Below, one piece after another: positions 13,775 to 26,995 of a stretch of 64,000 nt of DNA. The first letter of the stretch is position 1. Every line of letters starts with the position of its first letter. The position numbers and the translations under genes are program-made. Origin of the DNA: Pholis gunnellus (taxonomy: Eukaryota > Chordata > Actinopteri > Perciformes > Pholidae); NCBI GenBank assembly GCA_910591455.2, contig OU342816.1, positions 5,536,476-5,600,475 on the forward strand, read 5' to 3'. The notes below the pieces were generated by a model. That model worked only from the letters and a program-made list of their open reading frames with translations. It made no database searches and was not told the DNA's origin.

Positions 13775-16700
13775 CAATAAATGCCTAAACAAAAGCATTT
13801 CTGAGGATGTAGCCAGGCCGGTTGCTGTGGTGACAGGGGCACAGTAATGATGTTATTAAGCACCACAGAGACGACAGAAACAGCACTGCACCATCTCTCG
13901 CTCCGTCGCTCCGCTGCAGCCTGAGACTCTTTCATGGAGAAAGTTAGACGCCTGCTGTTCTGTGCTTTATCTTGCAGCTGCAGCACAACTTAAATAATAG
14001 GTGAGTACAGTAATTCCCTGCCAAAAATACCGTCAGTTACAACTCTTTCAAAATAATTTGGTGCAAAGTATAGAGCAGAAACTACAAAACCCTATAATAA
14101 TACCCCCCATAATATTACACACACCGTTTTAATGAGATATCCCCTTTCAGGTTCAGCTTCATGAGCAGACATTATACACTGACGGTGTATTGTACTGGTC
14201 GTCAGTAATAGCCTGGTGGGATTAAAGCATGCAAATAGACGGTTAACTGCACCGTGTAATCACAGGAACGGTTAGCGGAGTTATACAGAATTTTACAGTA
14301 GTAGAGGGCTGACGTGCTGACTGTTAATGACAAAAAGAGTAAATTAACAAAATGTGACAAGATGGAGGGGCAAGCTGGGACAAACATAGGAGCCATATGC
14401 TGGCTTCAGCCCAAATAATTTCCACAACAGTGTATTAGGAGGTATATTTGACCCAGTCATAAACTGTAAGATAACCATCCTGCTCTCCACTAAAGTGACA
14501 TTTTAAATGTATTTATGTGTGTCTATGCAGTGAATTTACACCCCATAACACTGAAACACTAAAACATAAGATAGTTATAAGATATACCACTTGATATATA
14601 CCTGTCCATTAGATCTGCAAAAAAACATCCAGGTTGCAACTCAAACCAGGAAGTGACCGGCTTCCTGAATGTCACTGACTGGTGTAAGGCGTTCAATGTC
14701 AATCCTTTTTTTTCTGACCTTGACCTTAAACAAATCCAAGAAAAATAAATATATTTTCTCTGCAAGGATGAATCTGTGTTAGCAGATTGATTGGCATCGA
14801 CAATCCATTCACAGGCATTCACCTCATGCCTCCTCATCACATTTTCATCCGCTCTGTGACCTACTCTCTGCAAATGATTCATTACTACCCCCGTGATAAG
14901 ACAGCAATAAGCAAAAAAATCATTTCATTATTCCTCTCCCCTGTTCCTTATATTTCCCCTCCCTGCCTCTTCATTCATTCATAAAGATGAAATTGGAGTT
15001 GGCTTATTCCTCTCTGGAGCCTGCTCCACTTCTAGCCTCCTAATGTCTCGGCCCATCAATTTGTGTCAGTCTCCATTCTGCTCTCCGCAAGTGACTTGGT
15101 CTCCTTGCGTGATAGCCCTGCTTGGCACAGTCTCTCTGCCCTTCCTCTCTCTCTCTCTCTCTCTCTGTCTCCATCTGGTCCTCTCCTCCTCCACCTGACT
15201 CATTGCTCGCTCTTTCCACCTCCACATTTTACTCTGCCCTCCTGCCTTCCTCTGACCTTCTCTGTCCTCTTTCGTGTAGGCCTGCTCCGGCTTTTCCACC
15301 TATAGGTCTCACGTGAACGTCTTCCTTGTTTATATCTGTCAAAGCTGCAGAGGCTCAGCAGGAAAACCCTTCTTCACCCCCTTCTCCCTCCTCAACTGTC
15401 TTTGACCCCAATTCCTCCCTTTTCTGTCAACAGAAAGGCTTTTTTTCCGCCTTTTTCAAAGAGAACGCTGACAAAAAAACACAGGGACAGCTCACCAGCT
15501 TTCATTATCTCCTTTTATAACTCTGCTGATGTCGTCTCTCTCCCCAGTAATCCTGGAAATATGACATGTGGAGCAGACAATATGCAAGTTTTTTTCTGAT
15601 GGTATTATTCAAAGCCTTACAGATCAAGTCAAGACTAGTACGCCATCTTACTGGATTAATTCATTTTTGGGAACAATTTTTGGGGGACATATTTAGGGTA
15701 TATCTCTAAAATACCCCTGACAATACAATCAGCACAAATCTGGCTCTGATGCGGATGTTCTGGTAACAGAGGTCTGTATGACTGATGTTCCTAATTTGGT
15801 CTATCTAAGATCACTGGTTAAGTGGTGCCAAAATAAATCCAGCAATAATCTTTTCAACAACTACTGATATTGCACTTTCAACTTTCGCAAGTTATCACCA
15901 AAAAGCCAGGGCACCAAAACATTGTTTTATAAGTTGTGTAATGGTAATGGAATATCTTGTGCTGCTTGAGAGCTAAAATGTCCCTCCACAGCTGAAGAAT
16001 GATGTGTGAATATGCATGTTTGCACACATACGGCCGTTCCCCACATATATTAAAAGATCACCTCTCCTGCACTGGAATCACCTGAGCCCGCATCACATCA
16101 TTTCTTGCCCATGTTGATGATGTGGGAAGTTGTGGGTCATTCGATGCTGATTTTAATTTTTGCAATCCTGCATGGCTTTGAATTCTACTGTCAAACTACT
16201 GTAACGGAAACCTTGATAGACGAATACAATTTTGCTGTAATGCTGAAATTGTTTTAGTCAGTACCGGCAGTTAAACAGCTCTGGAAGTATTGCTTGTGAG
16301 TAATCCTGGTCTCATTATATCAGTATAAAGACCTGAGCAGAGGAGAAGTGGGTGACCTCCTAGCTCCTGTGCAGCATGATCTGTCATACACACATCAAAA
16401 TACAAAGGGTTGCCCAAGGACCCTTGGCTCGAAATTCCTCCCGCTGCACCCATCCCCCGCCCATGCACCTTGGCCTCCTGGATCAATAAACCGAGGCCAA
16501 ATAAATGAAGTGGAATTCTTATTTTGTAATTGCACCAGATAGCATTCAGTTGGCCTCCATCAGCTGTGTGTAATGGAGTCAAGCAGAGCATGCAGATGTC
16601 CCCACTGCAGGTGTGTCTTCAACATGTGACATTTCATGCCGTCCCATTTCTTGAGGGTAAAGGGTAAACAATTATCTGATTTGAGCCACGATGTAAACAA

Positions 16701-18019
16701 GTAATTACCTGATTACTGTTGAAAGTAATCACACACACCATCACCACCTTGAACATGTGAATTGCACTGTAGACCCTTTTTTTTCCTCTGCACAGCTGGT
16801 TCCCGTCTCATAGCGTTATTAGAGGGGGGAGGTGCACAGCAGAAGATTTATATGGACATTTAGGGCTCACAGTTGAGAGGCTGAGTGACAGCAGAGTGAG
16901 CTTTGTGTTTAGTGGTGAGGTTCACGCTGAAACACAGCGCCCCCAAGAGGACCAAACAGCACACTACAGCCCTCGTGTGAGAAAAACATATTAAAGCAAA
17001 TCCCCCCCCAGTGCACTGTGTAATCAGATTATCAGCATGTCTAGAGTGTGTCTTCACTACATCTGAAGTCAAGCTGTTCGGATGTTATTCATCCAACCAC
17101 TCAAACAGCACAGAGTTCCACCGGGTTAAAACTGCTGCAGCACTGAGCAAAAGACAGGAAGTAATTAAAGCTGCTGTTTATTTCCTGCACGCTTTGAGAC
17201 ATTTAGTCACCAGACTTCTGTCAATTCATAGAAATAGTTTTTCTTGTTGGCGGCTGCTGCAGTGAATCATTCTCTTAATTCCAGTCCTGTAATTTATCAT
17301 ATTTGTTTTTATAATTTCAAACATAAACACAAAGCTTTCTCAGTTTATTAGATCTGTTTGTCCACAGCTAATCAATAATTCTGTTGGACCCACTAGCCGA
17401 ATATTTTGTGTGCTCATTTCTGACTTCATGCTCAAGGACCTCTCGTGGTTATGAGGATTCACAATTTTTTGTCAGTGACTGCTCTGTTCAGTAAATCCAA
17501 GTTTAAACCAAAATTAAAAAGAGTTTTATTAATATGGAGACGCCTGCTTACACAAACTAAAATAATTAATAAACCTTTAATTTCTCCGTCTTTGAGGAAA
17601 AACTTGTGGCTGAACTAGTGGAGCAATATGGCCAAATAATAGCAGATAAACACGCAGAACAGCAAAAACCTTTTTCACAGAAAAGTAAAAAGAGTCTTCC
17701 TGTTCAGCTCCAGAAGAGTTTCCTTTCTGAACCGGTATCTTGGGAGAAATTCAGCAGCAGCATTATAAAACTCAACTTAAAGTTTTGTAAGTAACTTGAT
17801 TTAAACGTGTTTAAAAGTGAATCCTTGTTGGTGCATCCGAGTCTTAACGTGTCAATCTTTAACATGTCAGTCCTGGTTGATTCAGGATCTCTATTTGAGT
17901 GAAAACAAATTAATTGTACTCAGAGTTCATCAGTTTGGAGGCTGCATTCGACATTCATTACTAACATGTTATTTTTCAGAACTGTGTGTATCGTTGTCTT
18001 TTTGGTGTAAGTAAAAAAA

Positions 18020-18021
<2 letters not shown>

Positions 18022-18075
<54 letters not shown>
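18022..18075. repeat. (AT)n microsatellite
   Basis: An uninterrupted AT dinucleotide run of about 27 units. Confidence 0.95.
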
Positions 18076-18078
<3 letters not shown>

Positions 18079-18289
18079 GCAGTACTTTCATCAGTGGGCC
18101 ACAGGCTCAATCACCATTGGTACCTCCTTCAGCAACAGATAGTGACTCAACAGACATTTATTTAAATGAAAATCTTACAGATTGTCACTTTAAGGTCTTT
18201 AAACTTGATCTAAACACAGATGTTCACTTCTTATAAAAATAAAAGTAGAAAAGCCAACATGTGCAGGTTTAAAGAATCAGTCTGTTGTT

Positions 18290-18640
18290 AATCTTTATTC
18301 TTCTTATTCTTAAATGACTGTTTCATTATTTCTCCAGGCACCCACAAACCAACCATAGTGGCGAAATGAAAAATGGATCAGTTTATTGACAGAAGATTAA
18401 TCAACTGTGATTATCGTTTTTTTAAGCAAAAATGTCAAAGTAAATGACTAGTTGTTCCAGTTTTTTCTGTGATAGTAAACTCAATATCTGACTGATAAGA
18501 AAACTGTTGAATAATTTGGAAAACGGGATCTTGGGCTTCAGGGAATAATGACGCATGTTGTTTTTTTGACTATTTTCTGATATTTCATACACTGAACAAT
18601 AATTGTTTATTGAAGGTCTTATTGACCAGATAGAACTGGA
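18290..18640. mobile_element. Fragment of a fish hAT-like element
   Basis: The order of motifs (AGATTAATCAACTGTGATTATCG, AAGCAAAAATGTCAAA, GATAGTAAACTCAATATCT, CTTGGGCTTCAGGGAATAATGACG, ACTATTTTCTGATATTTCATA) matches the internal body of a common teleost repeat. Its ends begin with an AGGGCTGCAAC inverted repeat, as at 47245-47669. No terminal repeats are visible here, so it is probably a decayed or truncated copy. Confidence 0.5.
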
Positions 18641-18659
18641 CATGTGTGTTGAATTTCAA

Positions 18660-18905
18660 CTCAACATATGGGGAGAGGGGCGTGGCCTTTCAACATTTAA
18701 ATCTCTAGGGGGCGCTATAGAAACTTTTCATACCCAAATGCGGGAACCCTAAAATATCCAATGTTTCCCCAGTCCTGAAGGCATGCCAACATTGGTACGT
18801 TTTTGAGCATGATAAAGCCCCTTAAAGGTCAATTAATTTGGCAAAAGAAGAAGAAGAAGAAACGCAACAGTTTCAACAGACATTGTCGGTGCTCGGGCCC
18901 TAATT
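18660..18905 (+). mobile_element. Fish interspersed repeat ending in (GAA)n and GCTCGGGCCCTAAT
   Basis: It opens with a GGGGCGTGGCC motif, has AGGGGGCGCTATAGA near 18707-18721 and a GAAGAAGAAGAAG run near 18846, and ends with GTGCTCGGGCCCTAAT. I recognise this order from many fish genomic sequences as a dispersed repeat. I cannot name its class. Confidence 0.5.
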
Positions 18906-20964
18906 CTATCTAGTGGCCTTCCGGCATATTCACAGACTGTAATTGGAAATATGGTTGTGAATAAATGAGGTGTTTAAACAGATGTTCCCTGTGGTGTCTA
19001 ACTGGTATTTTTTCCTAACTGATCAGGCACTGCAGCACCTCCTGTGGTCTTAATCTAGGCTTCTTTATTCATCCACATATCCAACCCTGTCTTCTCCCAC
19101 AGCTCACTGCTACTGATGATCTGTGTGTGCATGAAATGTCTATAAAGAGCTTATCCTGCACACTGGTTCAAAACATTCTTAATGTTTCTTAATATAAAGA
19201 GCAAGATGCTTTCTTTATCATTTGTCCTGATGGTTTGCTTTTCCGTCCCACAAGACAAGACTGCAGGTTGTTAAATATCAAATGTTCTATGCATGAAATG
19301 TTCTGAAAAAACTGAAATAATAATAATTGCCTTTCAGCAGACACACTACTCAGTATGTGGAGACCCAGTTTCAAGGACCAACGGTACACAATCACGATAG
19401 CATTTAGTTTTAAGTTGGCAGTTGGCCACAGGAGCTTTTACAGAAATATGCAAGCATAATCAGGACTTCAGTCCCGTGCCTAATAAAATGAGGCAATACA
19501 TTAACAAAGGTTAAAAGCAGAAGCAGCATCCTTGGCTTGATACCAAAAATTAAGATTTAATGATTTTACCCTCTTGATAGTCATGAAGTCGGTAAAGCTT
19601 CAACGACGAAGTAAAACCTGTGCATGTTTTACTTCATAATATTAGCCGCATGATTTAAACTGAAGGACAAACCAAGTTCCCTTTGTTTTACAAATCACAT
19701 TTTGTTATTTTTCTTTACTTTATTTTCGTGAGAGCAATAGTAGATCGTAATTGTATAAATGTGATCTTTTTGTTCAGTCATAACATGCAAAAACAAGCTA
19801 TGCTAGCAGCTCTGTGAGCTAAATTCTAACATTCTCCCTACAGTCTATGCATTCTCCCAATGACAATGCTAACACGCTGATAGCTAGCTCTAATGTCTAT
19901 AAATTCACTGTGCTGTCACACTGACAGATACCGTGCTGAAATCTTACTTTTTGACCAAAGACAGCACACTCTACTTTGAGTATTTATAACTCTCTAAAAG
20001 TCAGAAACCACTGAGACACATTTTATGGAGCATCAAAAATTGTTTTGGGTTTTAGACCCAAAATAGGTTTTTACTTTAATTATTCAGACTGAAAACAACA
20101 AAACACTTTACCACTTTTCTCTGACGGTCGCCCTTGGTGCTCTGCTATTCTTCTCCATCTGTTTAGTTTCTTTTTCTGTGTAACAGCATACTATTTTAGA
20201 CCCCGATGACGTCACAGTGTTGCATCCGCCATGCAGCCCTTTTTCAATTAGCAGCTCTCAGCATGGGCATCAACACCCTGAAGTGTGTGTCTAAATCTGT
20301 AAAAATCTGTTCTCAGGACGAGGCTGATTCTAGAAGACGGTGCGCATGGCATCTAAAATTGTCCTCTCGTTGAACATAATCACATTTAAAAGTAGCAGTG
20401 TGGAATATAATGCTGCTTTTAGCTGTTTGCACCCTTGGAGTTAAATCGACACCACAGAGGAAGACGTGTGAGAGGATGTCTGCTCTCTGTCCCCCTGAGC
20501 CACCAGATGTTGCTGTAGAGCAGAAACAGCCTGTAGAGACTCACAGGAGGGCTGGTCGGCATCTGGAATTGAAAAAAAAGCGTAGTTCCTGCAAAGGCAG
20601 CAATTTAGAGATGCTAAATAAAGATAGGAGACAATGTTGATGTTATAGGTATAGCAGCAAGCCACCATGTCCAGGACAGGTATATGGCTTCAGTGAGAAC
20701 AATGACAAACTGTCACCACTTCAGATTGGAAAAAAGTGAGTGTTTCCCCCCCTCGCCCAGAGCTCAACCACATGTTGAATTTCTCATCTGTGTGTATTTT
20801 CACCATTAACACATTTGCTGGATCATTTTTCCCATGTTCTCTCACACACACACACACACACACACAGCTATCTGTCATCTGGTTGAACATGAACAGTCCG
20901 CCAAGAAACACCCCTCCAACTCCCCGTCCCGCCGTGTCAACCAGTTCACTGTACATTCAGGTGG

Positions 20965-21065
20965 TTACCACTAGTGCAAGAAGTATCAGATCCTCAAACT
21001 CAAATAAAAGTGTAACAATACTCCATTAAAAGTAAAAGTCAAGTAAGAATGTAAAGTACAACAGT
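20965..21065 (+). mobile_element. Fragment of the CAGTGGTGGAA fish repeat family
   Basis: The sequence AGTGCAAGAAGTATCAGATCCTC followed by AATACTCCATTAAAAGTAAAAGTC matches the left end of the repeat family seen at 12390-12915 and 51702-53051. Only about 100 bases are clear. Confidence 0.5.
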
Positions 21066-21848
21066 AAAGCAAACCAGATGAAAGCAAAAAAGGGCAAAGT
21101 CTGAAATATGGAAGATTTAAAACAAATCAACCAAAAAAATGTATGAAATACATTACAAATTATTATATCTATTTACTTTTTATGTATAAATTCACTGTGT
21201 CACAGTTAGATTAAACACATATGTTAGAAGGATAGATATTCAGCATTTTGTCTTTAATAACTGAATTAAATGTTTTGACATAAATTCCACACGCCCCCTC
21301 AAATAAAACCACCGCACAGAAAATAAGGCGAGGTGTATTTCACTTCAGTGTTGTCCTGCTCTTCTTCTATTTCTTTTTATAAGAATGATTAAACTCAAAT
21401 ATTGAATGAAAAAGGGTCAGCTGACTGCTCTTGAACTTGCACGGGGTTACAGTTTGTGTGCAGGAAAGAGGAAACATTCTACTGCAACGAAACCATAATT
21501 CAGGTTGTGATAATCATTAACCCTGTAGATGTCCTGGTGGCAGAATGTTAGACTGTTAGTCCTGTATAGTTGAAATGACACAAAACATGGCTGACGTGAA
21601 CGTACTTAACACCTACATATTCGTGACCGTTGGGCTCGGCTTCACACGTTGCCAACTCGTCCCAGTGTTATCACGTCTGACGTCATCGTTATATCTCAAA
21701 GCCCTCGGAGGGGAGTGTCTCCCCTTGCTGTCTTGGAAACCGCCTGGATGCACAACTGCAGCCTCTGAGCTGAAGCTGTGCACGAGGACAAGAGTCAGTT
21801 CCAGATGTCATTTTAAACTAGGACGAAATGCTGTGACGTGTTATAACC

Positions 21849-22289
21849 ACGGTCACGGTTTAGGGTTGTGTTTAGTTGTTTCTTCCATTTTATTTTGACT
21901 TTCCCTGCCTCTTGTGTCCTGCGTTCACTTCACTTCCTGCCCTTGTCTGTTTCCCGCCTCAATGATTGTCTGCCCCGCCCTTGATTGAACCCTGCTGTGT
22001 CTCATCACTTTCACCCTCCCAGTGTATTTAAACCCTGTGTGCCCCTGGTCTGTGGTGTATCCTGGTCTGTTGTGTTCCTGCTGATCATCCCTGGTATGTG
22101 CCCTGATTCATCTCTGCTCTCCCCTACCGTCTTCCCTGTTTTGAAGTTTTATTTTCTTGGACAATTTTGTTGCCCATTTTTTGTGTTGAAACATTTTCTT
22201 TACTATTAAAACCAGCTATATTCAACCCTGTGTTTACCTGTGTCTCCCTGCATTTGGCTCCGTCCTTTAGTACGCCTTTAAACGTGTCA
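21849..22289 (+). mobile_element. Candidate solo LTR with target-site duplication
   Basis: A 441-base unit is flanked by identical TAACC five-mers (21844-21848 and 22290-22294), extendable to ATAACC on one register. Inside it has a TATA-like GTATTTAAA near 22021-22029, pyrimidine-rich sequence with repeated CCTGGTCTGT motifs, and an ATTAAA signal near 22205, the order expected of an LTR. The right end reads GTGTCA but the left end reads ACGGTCACGG rather than TG, so the left terminus may have mutated. No internal retroelement genes are next to it. Confidence 0.45.
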
Positions 22290-22559
22290 TAACCTGTTTC
22301 TCTCCTTCCTCATTGATGTGTCTTGACATGAAACTCAACAGAGAGGAAGAGATTCACATTCCGCAGCAGCCCGTTTCATTTTCAGACACAAACTTCACCA
22401 GTTTGATTTAAGGCAACAAATAATCTCCCATATGTGCGTCCCTGCTCTCTAATTACTGTAACTCCCTCAAACTGCACTGTTCTCCAGGATTTGTTTTTCT
22501 TCCCTCCCTCGTAATCCTGTCCCGTTCTTTAGTGGTGGAGGGAGACATTTGAAGAATTC

Positions 22560-22720
22560 TTTTCAGTGACCACACCAAACTATCCAGTCACGTGATCTCT
22601 TTTTCCTTCCTGTCCTTCTCCTAAATAAGGAATTACAATTTGACTGGGGGAAAAAGAGACTGAGCAAAGGGGCGGGCCATAGAGTGAAATAAGAGGACGG
22701 GAAGGCATCTCTTTCGCTCT
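22560..22720 (+). promoter_or_regulatory. Putative tagln promoter with CArG-like box
   Basis: Mammalian transgelin is driven by serum response factor through CArG boxes. Here CTAAATAAGG (22621-22630) matches the CC(A/T)6GG consensus except for its second base. A palindromic E-box CACGTG lies at about 22589-22594 and a GC box (GGGGCGGG) at about 22669-22676. Assignment as the promoter rests on position, about 170-270 bases before the exon 1 donor. The exact start site is not visible. Confidence 0.4.
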
Positions 22721-22890
22721 CTCTCTGTTGAATGTGGTGAAGTCGTATATTTCATACGAGGGTGTATGCTGTATTTGTTTGCAGTCCTGAATGGTACACT
22801 CAGCACTGTTGTAAGGAAGAAGAAGAAGAGCGGGAACCCAGCAACACAAGCCCTAACCCACCTGCATTCACCTGAAAGCTACTACACAAA
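22721..22890 (+). other. tagln: tagln non-coding exon 1 (5' UTR)
   Basis: The exon ends at 22890 with a consensus donor (AAA|gtaagt). It has no usable long reading frame. It precedes the coding acceptor at 26030 by a 3.1 kb intron, which is the usual transgelin layout: a non-coding first exon, then an exon starting just before the ATG. The left edge is a guess. Confidence 0.5.
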
Positions 22891-25800
22891 GTAAGTATTC
22901 TTCTTTTTGTTTCCTCTCTGCCTCATTCATCAATCTGTTTTTTTGCTTTCTCGCTGGCAGTCAAAAGATTTTTGTGGCTAACTCTGTGCAGGAAACATGA
23001 AAAAAAAGTGTAATATCATACACCCCACCCTCGCACTCTGTCTCCTTCTCTCTTCTCTTCACGCCTGTTTGATCATACACAGCAAACGGCTAAACACTGT
23101 AAATGATTGTTTTATGTAATCCTGTTTCTTTTCTACAGTTTGCCCTCACTACTCTTATCATAGACCGCATGGCTTCAGAGGTTCCGTGTTCAACATGTAG
23201 CCAGTACTGCCTTAGAAATATGTCATTTTCTAGTGTAATATATGCTCTGAACACCAGTTCAGGATATGGCAGTAAAAGTCTGCATGCGTTTGTCACATAT
23301 GTTGTCACGTTTATGGACCATGGTAAAGTTTTATGTGCTTTCGACTGGGAGGGAACTTAAAGAGTGACTTTAGGTGGTGTTTGGGCTGTTCTCACTATCT
23401 TCACTGATAAGATAGAAATACAAAATGCTGAATGAACAGTCTGCGTCAGCAGCTGGGACTGTGTAGAAATAATCGTGTGACCTAGTTAATCCATTGTGTT
23501 CACATAACAAAGGGTTAGAACGACCTTTAGTCTTTTCCTGAGCCAAATGAGTTCCACATCAAACTGAGTTGAGATGGTGGTAAATTTGACTCACTATAGC
23601 AATGTTGTTGTTTTATGCATCCCTGTTGCAATACAATAACGGTTGTGAAACATCCTGTAATAAAGGACTGCAAGTTATGATACAAAAGTTGACGCGTTCG
23701 AGAGGGGGGGGGGGGGGGTGTGAGCGGTGAATTTAGGAGTAACTGGAGTTGCATTTGAATAAATCATCTAACCCTCAGAGGACACACAGCTAAAACAGGG
23801 CTCAGAGTAGCAGTCAAGGTATTAAAAACTGTGTAAAGGTAAAGCAGAGGATTAATGGAAAAGCTCACTAAATTAATAAGTGAGACTGATCAGTCACATC
23901 AGTAGTTTTTATTTTTTGGAGTAGCTTACAATAGTAACACGCAGTCCCACTACAGAATCCCGCCATGCTGAGCACTGAAGTACGCAGACAGGTTTACTGC
24001 ACAAAAGCACAATAATCTTGTTGCAACACATTCAGTTCGATGAGGTACTGAAATTAAACTGACACTCCTTTTAAAAATGTGTCGCTCGAACATGCTTTAC
24101 TGCAGTTGCCTCTTTGCCACAGCATGTGTGAGACGATGCTTAAACCACTTTATGACACTTGTTTTCCATATTTAGTCACCTTTGCAGCACACGTCGCTGT
24201 TTATCGACCTCGTGGTGTTGTGACTATGATTACAAGATGTTCTGGGTAACTACTAGGCTGCTCCCAGTTGATTTCTAAAGTATACAGGTTGACTTAATCT
24301 TCCAAAACACGCATACAAACCCTCTGCTTGAATGGTGTTGACCTAATCTTGTGACATCCAATCAGCAGTTTGTGTGGTTCAGAGTGCAGGTTATATATAA
24401 TCTGAAGGAGTAGAGTCTGAGTTCATCGTCCCTCATTGTTTATTGCAGAGATGAGTCCTGATGTCTGCAGCTGCTGGGTGTTCTCTGGGTGCGCCAGAAC
24501 AAAAGCGATTGAACCTCTGTGTTTGAGAAAGAGGTTGTTCATGAGTTTGGGATGTTTACACATTAACTTCACCCTTGCTGTTGTGACAAACTGGTTCAGG
24601 AGTCACTTAGCCGACAGGAAGTTGCTTCTCCCCCCACATGCCCACGTAACCACTGCAACCTCGGACAATGAACAGAGCCACGAGCGTGATCTATGGCAGC
24701 CAGGGCTCCAGTTTGGCGCTGCTAGACAGTCTAATGAGCGGTGGCACATATTGTGCAAGACTGAGAAGCCTCTGTTTCACAAGATATGTAATAGGTGTGT
24801 CTTTCTGTCCTCGTATTGAACCAGTTTCGAAAACCAAACCCAGATTCTCGCAGACAATACACCATGGCGTGTCTCCAGCCTTATTAAAAGGCAACACAAA
24901 TGCAGATTCCATATATTTGCAGAGTGTATATACAAACCAGAAATTGTATGCATACTTGAGGCAGGAAGTGAAGACAAGTAAGAGCAGAGGGTTTTCCTAT
25001 CTGCTATAAACATCTCCATATGCTATCTGCTTTTCTAGCCAAAAGATTGCTCGATCGTGCAACTCAATTATTTAATCTGTAAAAGCAAGAGCTGTGGTTT
25101 GGCGGTTAACAGGTAACGTCTCATACTTTCATGTCTTAACAGGCTCGATGGAGGGTTTGTTTTTGTTGTTGCTTAAAGGTCGTTGCTATGTTGAGCAGCA
25201 GTGTTTTGTTTAGAGTTCGGTGTACAGGACATGTCGGGGAGGAAGGAAGTAACAGCCGAATGAGCAAACAGGATGCAGGGAGCGGGGAGGTTCTACTGAA
25301 GCCAACAGGAAGCTCATACTGCATTAATAACCGAGATAGGCCAAATGTAATTACTTACAGCAGGGTTGTGAACTCTTTAAGACATTAGCATTACACTGCA
25401 GCATTTTCAGCTTCCAAGGAACAAAATGTCTTCGTTAAATAAAGGTTTGAATAATGGAAACAAAAACCTTCAGTCTGTGGTAGTTTACATTTTGGCAAGT
25501 TCGGTTTCTGGTGGAAAGGTGGATGAGAAGATCGCTAGCTGTTTCCACCTCTTTTCAGTCTTTATGCTAAGCTAATCCAACCAGTGCCTGGCTGTCGCTT
25601 TATATTTAACACACAGAAAGGAATTGTATTTCCCAAAATCTCAAACCATTACTTTTAAGCATCAGATGCCTGATTTCCACATTTTAACCCAATTTGTCTC
25701 AAACCTAATTCTAACAAGTCTGAACAATAAATCAGCCTCTTGAACAAGTGGGGACCAGCCAATAAACATCCTTATTCTGAAAGTTTAAGATTAATAGGTT

Positions 25801-26030
25801 CTCAAAAAACAGTTCTAACTCTCAACAGAAACACATTCTCACACACATCAGGAAGAGAGTGACTAATGCTATTTGTTCTGACTGCAGGCCAGGACTGGGT
25901 GTGAGCAGGGCAGGGATTTGAATGTGAACGTTGTCATCTATCAAACATCAATATTGAAAAGAACACGATACGCTGCCAAGGAGTGAAGTTTGCTAAGCTA
26001 ACTATCACTATAATCTTTCCCTTCCAACAG
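22891..26030 (+). other. tagln intron 1
   Basis: It runs from gtaagt to a pyrimidine-rich acceptor, cttccaacag. It contains a 15-17 base G run near 23704-23718, a second CArG-like site CCATATTTAG near 24166, and a repeat copy at 25515-25650. A 127-codon frame at 24436-24819 has no recognisable domain. Confidence 0.55.
25515..25650 (-). mobile_element. Fish repeat copy (opposite orientation to 59960-60430)
   Basis: It contains GGATGAGAAGATCG, TTTATGCTAAGCTAA, GGCTGTCGCTTTATATTTAAC and GTATTTCCCAAAATCTCAAAC. The same motif set, partly on the other strand, is found near 59970-60425. I know the family as a very common teleost dispersed repeat. The class is not certain. Confidence 0.45.
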
Positions 26031-26037
26031 GTTCAGC

Positions 26038-26995
26038 ATGGCAAACGTCGGTCCTTCCTTTGGTCTGTCCCGGGAGGTGCAGAGTAAGATTGATAAGAAA
26101 TACGACCCGGAACTGGAGGGAAAGTTGGTGGAGTGGATCGTCGCTCAGTGTGGCGCTGGAGTGGGCCGCCCTGAGCCAGAAAAGATCGGATTCCAAAACT
26201 GGCTCAAGAACGGAATTGTGAGTGTTTGCAAGTGTAAATGCAGCATTGTAGTTTCCATTGTGTACAGTATATTTAGAGGGATCTGCTTGGTTTGTCTAGG
26301 TGCTGAGTGAGCTAATCAACAGCCTGTATGCTTCCAACCCGCCGATAAAGAACTTTAAGACCTCCAGCATGGTGTTTAAGCAGATGGAACAAATATCCCT
26401 GTTCCTCAAAGCTGCAGAAAACTATGGAGTCACCAAAACTGACATATTTCAGACTGTAGATCTCTTTGAAGGTAAGACAATCAGTAGAACGGATATATAA
26501 AATGTAAGTGTTTTGCAGATTTACAGGAATGAAAGTGTGGAAATGAACTGTATTCAGTGGCGAGGAGCACAGGTCACTGGCCCCCTCCCTGTACTTGGTG
26601 TGTGCTCTGTTCATGTGAGATTGTTGCAGGCAAGGACCTGGCCGCTGTCCAGAGGACCCTGATGGCTCTGGGTAATTTGGCTGTCACAAAGAACAACGGT
26701 TGTTACAAAGGAGACCCCAACTGGTTCCACAGGTGAGTTTGAGGCGTTTTGAACTAGTCTCTCTGTGGGGATTTGGAAATGCAAAGGTTTCATTCCAGTG
26801 CTGAGGACTGAGATGTGTGCCCGTGTGTGTGTGTGTGTGTGCAGGAAAGCCCAAGAGAACAGGAGAGATTTCTCAGAGGAACAGCTGACCGAAGGCAAAA
26901 ATGTCATTGGCCTGCAAATGGGCACAAACAGAGGAGCATCTCAAGCTGGAATGACGGGCTACGGAAGACCCAGGCAGATCATCAACAACCCATGA
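26038..26995 (+). CDS. tagln: Transgelin (SM22)
   Basis: Transgelin is an actin-binding protein of smooth muscle and mesenchymal cytoskeleton. Coding exons are 26038-26217, 26300-26471, 26630-26732 and 26845-26995. Splice phases agree throughout and give 201 residues, the same as human. The N-terminus MANVGPSFGLSREVQSKIDK matches the family. A calponin-homology domain covers about residues 24-137 (LVEWIVAQCG, GFQNWLKNGI, MVFKQMEQIS, KTDIFQTVDLFEG). The C-terminal calponin-like repeat (GLQMGTNRGASQAGMTGYG) spans about residues 175-193 and is followed by RPRQI. The ATG was chosen because it lies 7 bases inside the exon that follows the acceptor at 26030 and gives the family start. The last intron is odd: its acceptor is preceded by a (GT)n run instead of a pyrimidine tract. 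The ending RPRQIINNP is closer to TAGLN than to TAGLN2. Confidence 0.96.

Larger units (their letters stand above)
11071..22560. other. Intergenic, repeat-rich DNA between connexin and tagln
   Basis: I see no exon here that I can assign. Contents include fish interspersed repeats (listed separately), a C-rich run near 11955-11990, a pyrimidine (CT)n tract near 15145-15165, and a segment rich in GCTA and GCTAACA motifs near 19795-19930 of a kind common in fish repeats. Reading frames of 60-107 codons occur but none has a recognisable motif or a convincing splice context. Confidence 0.6.
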
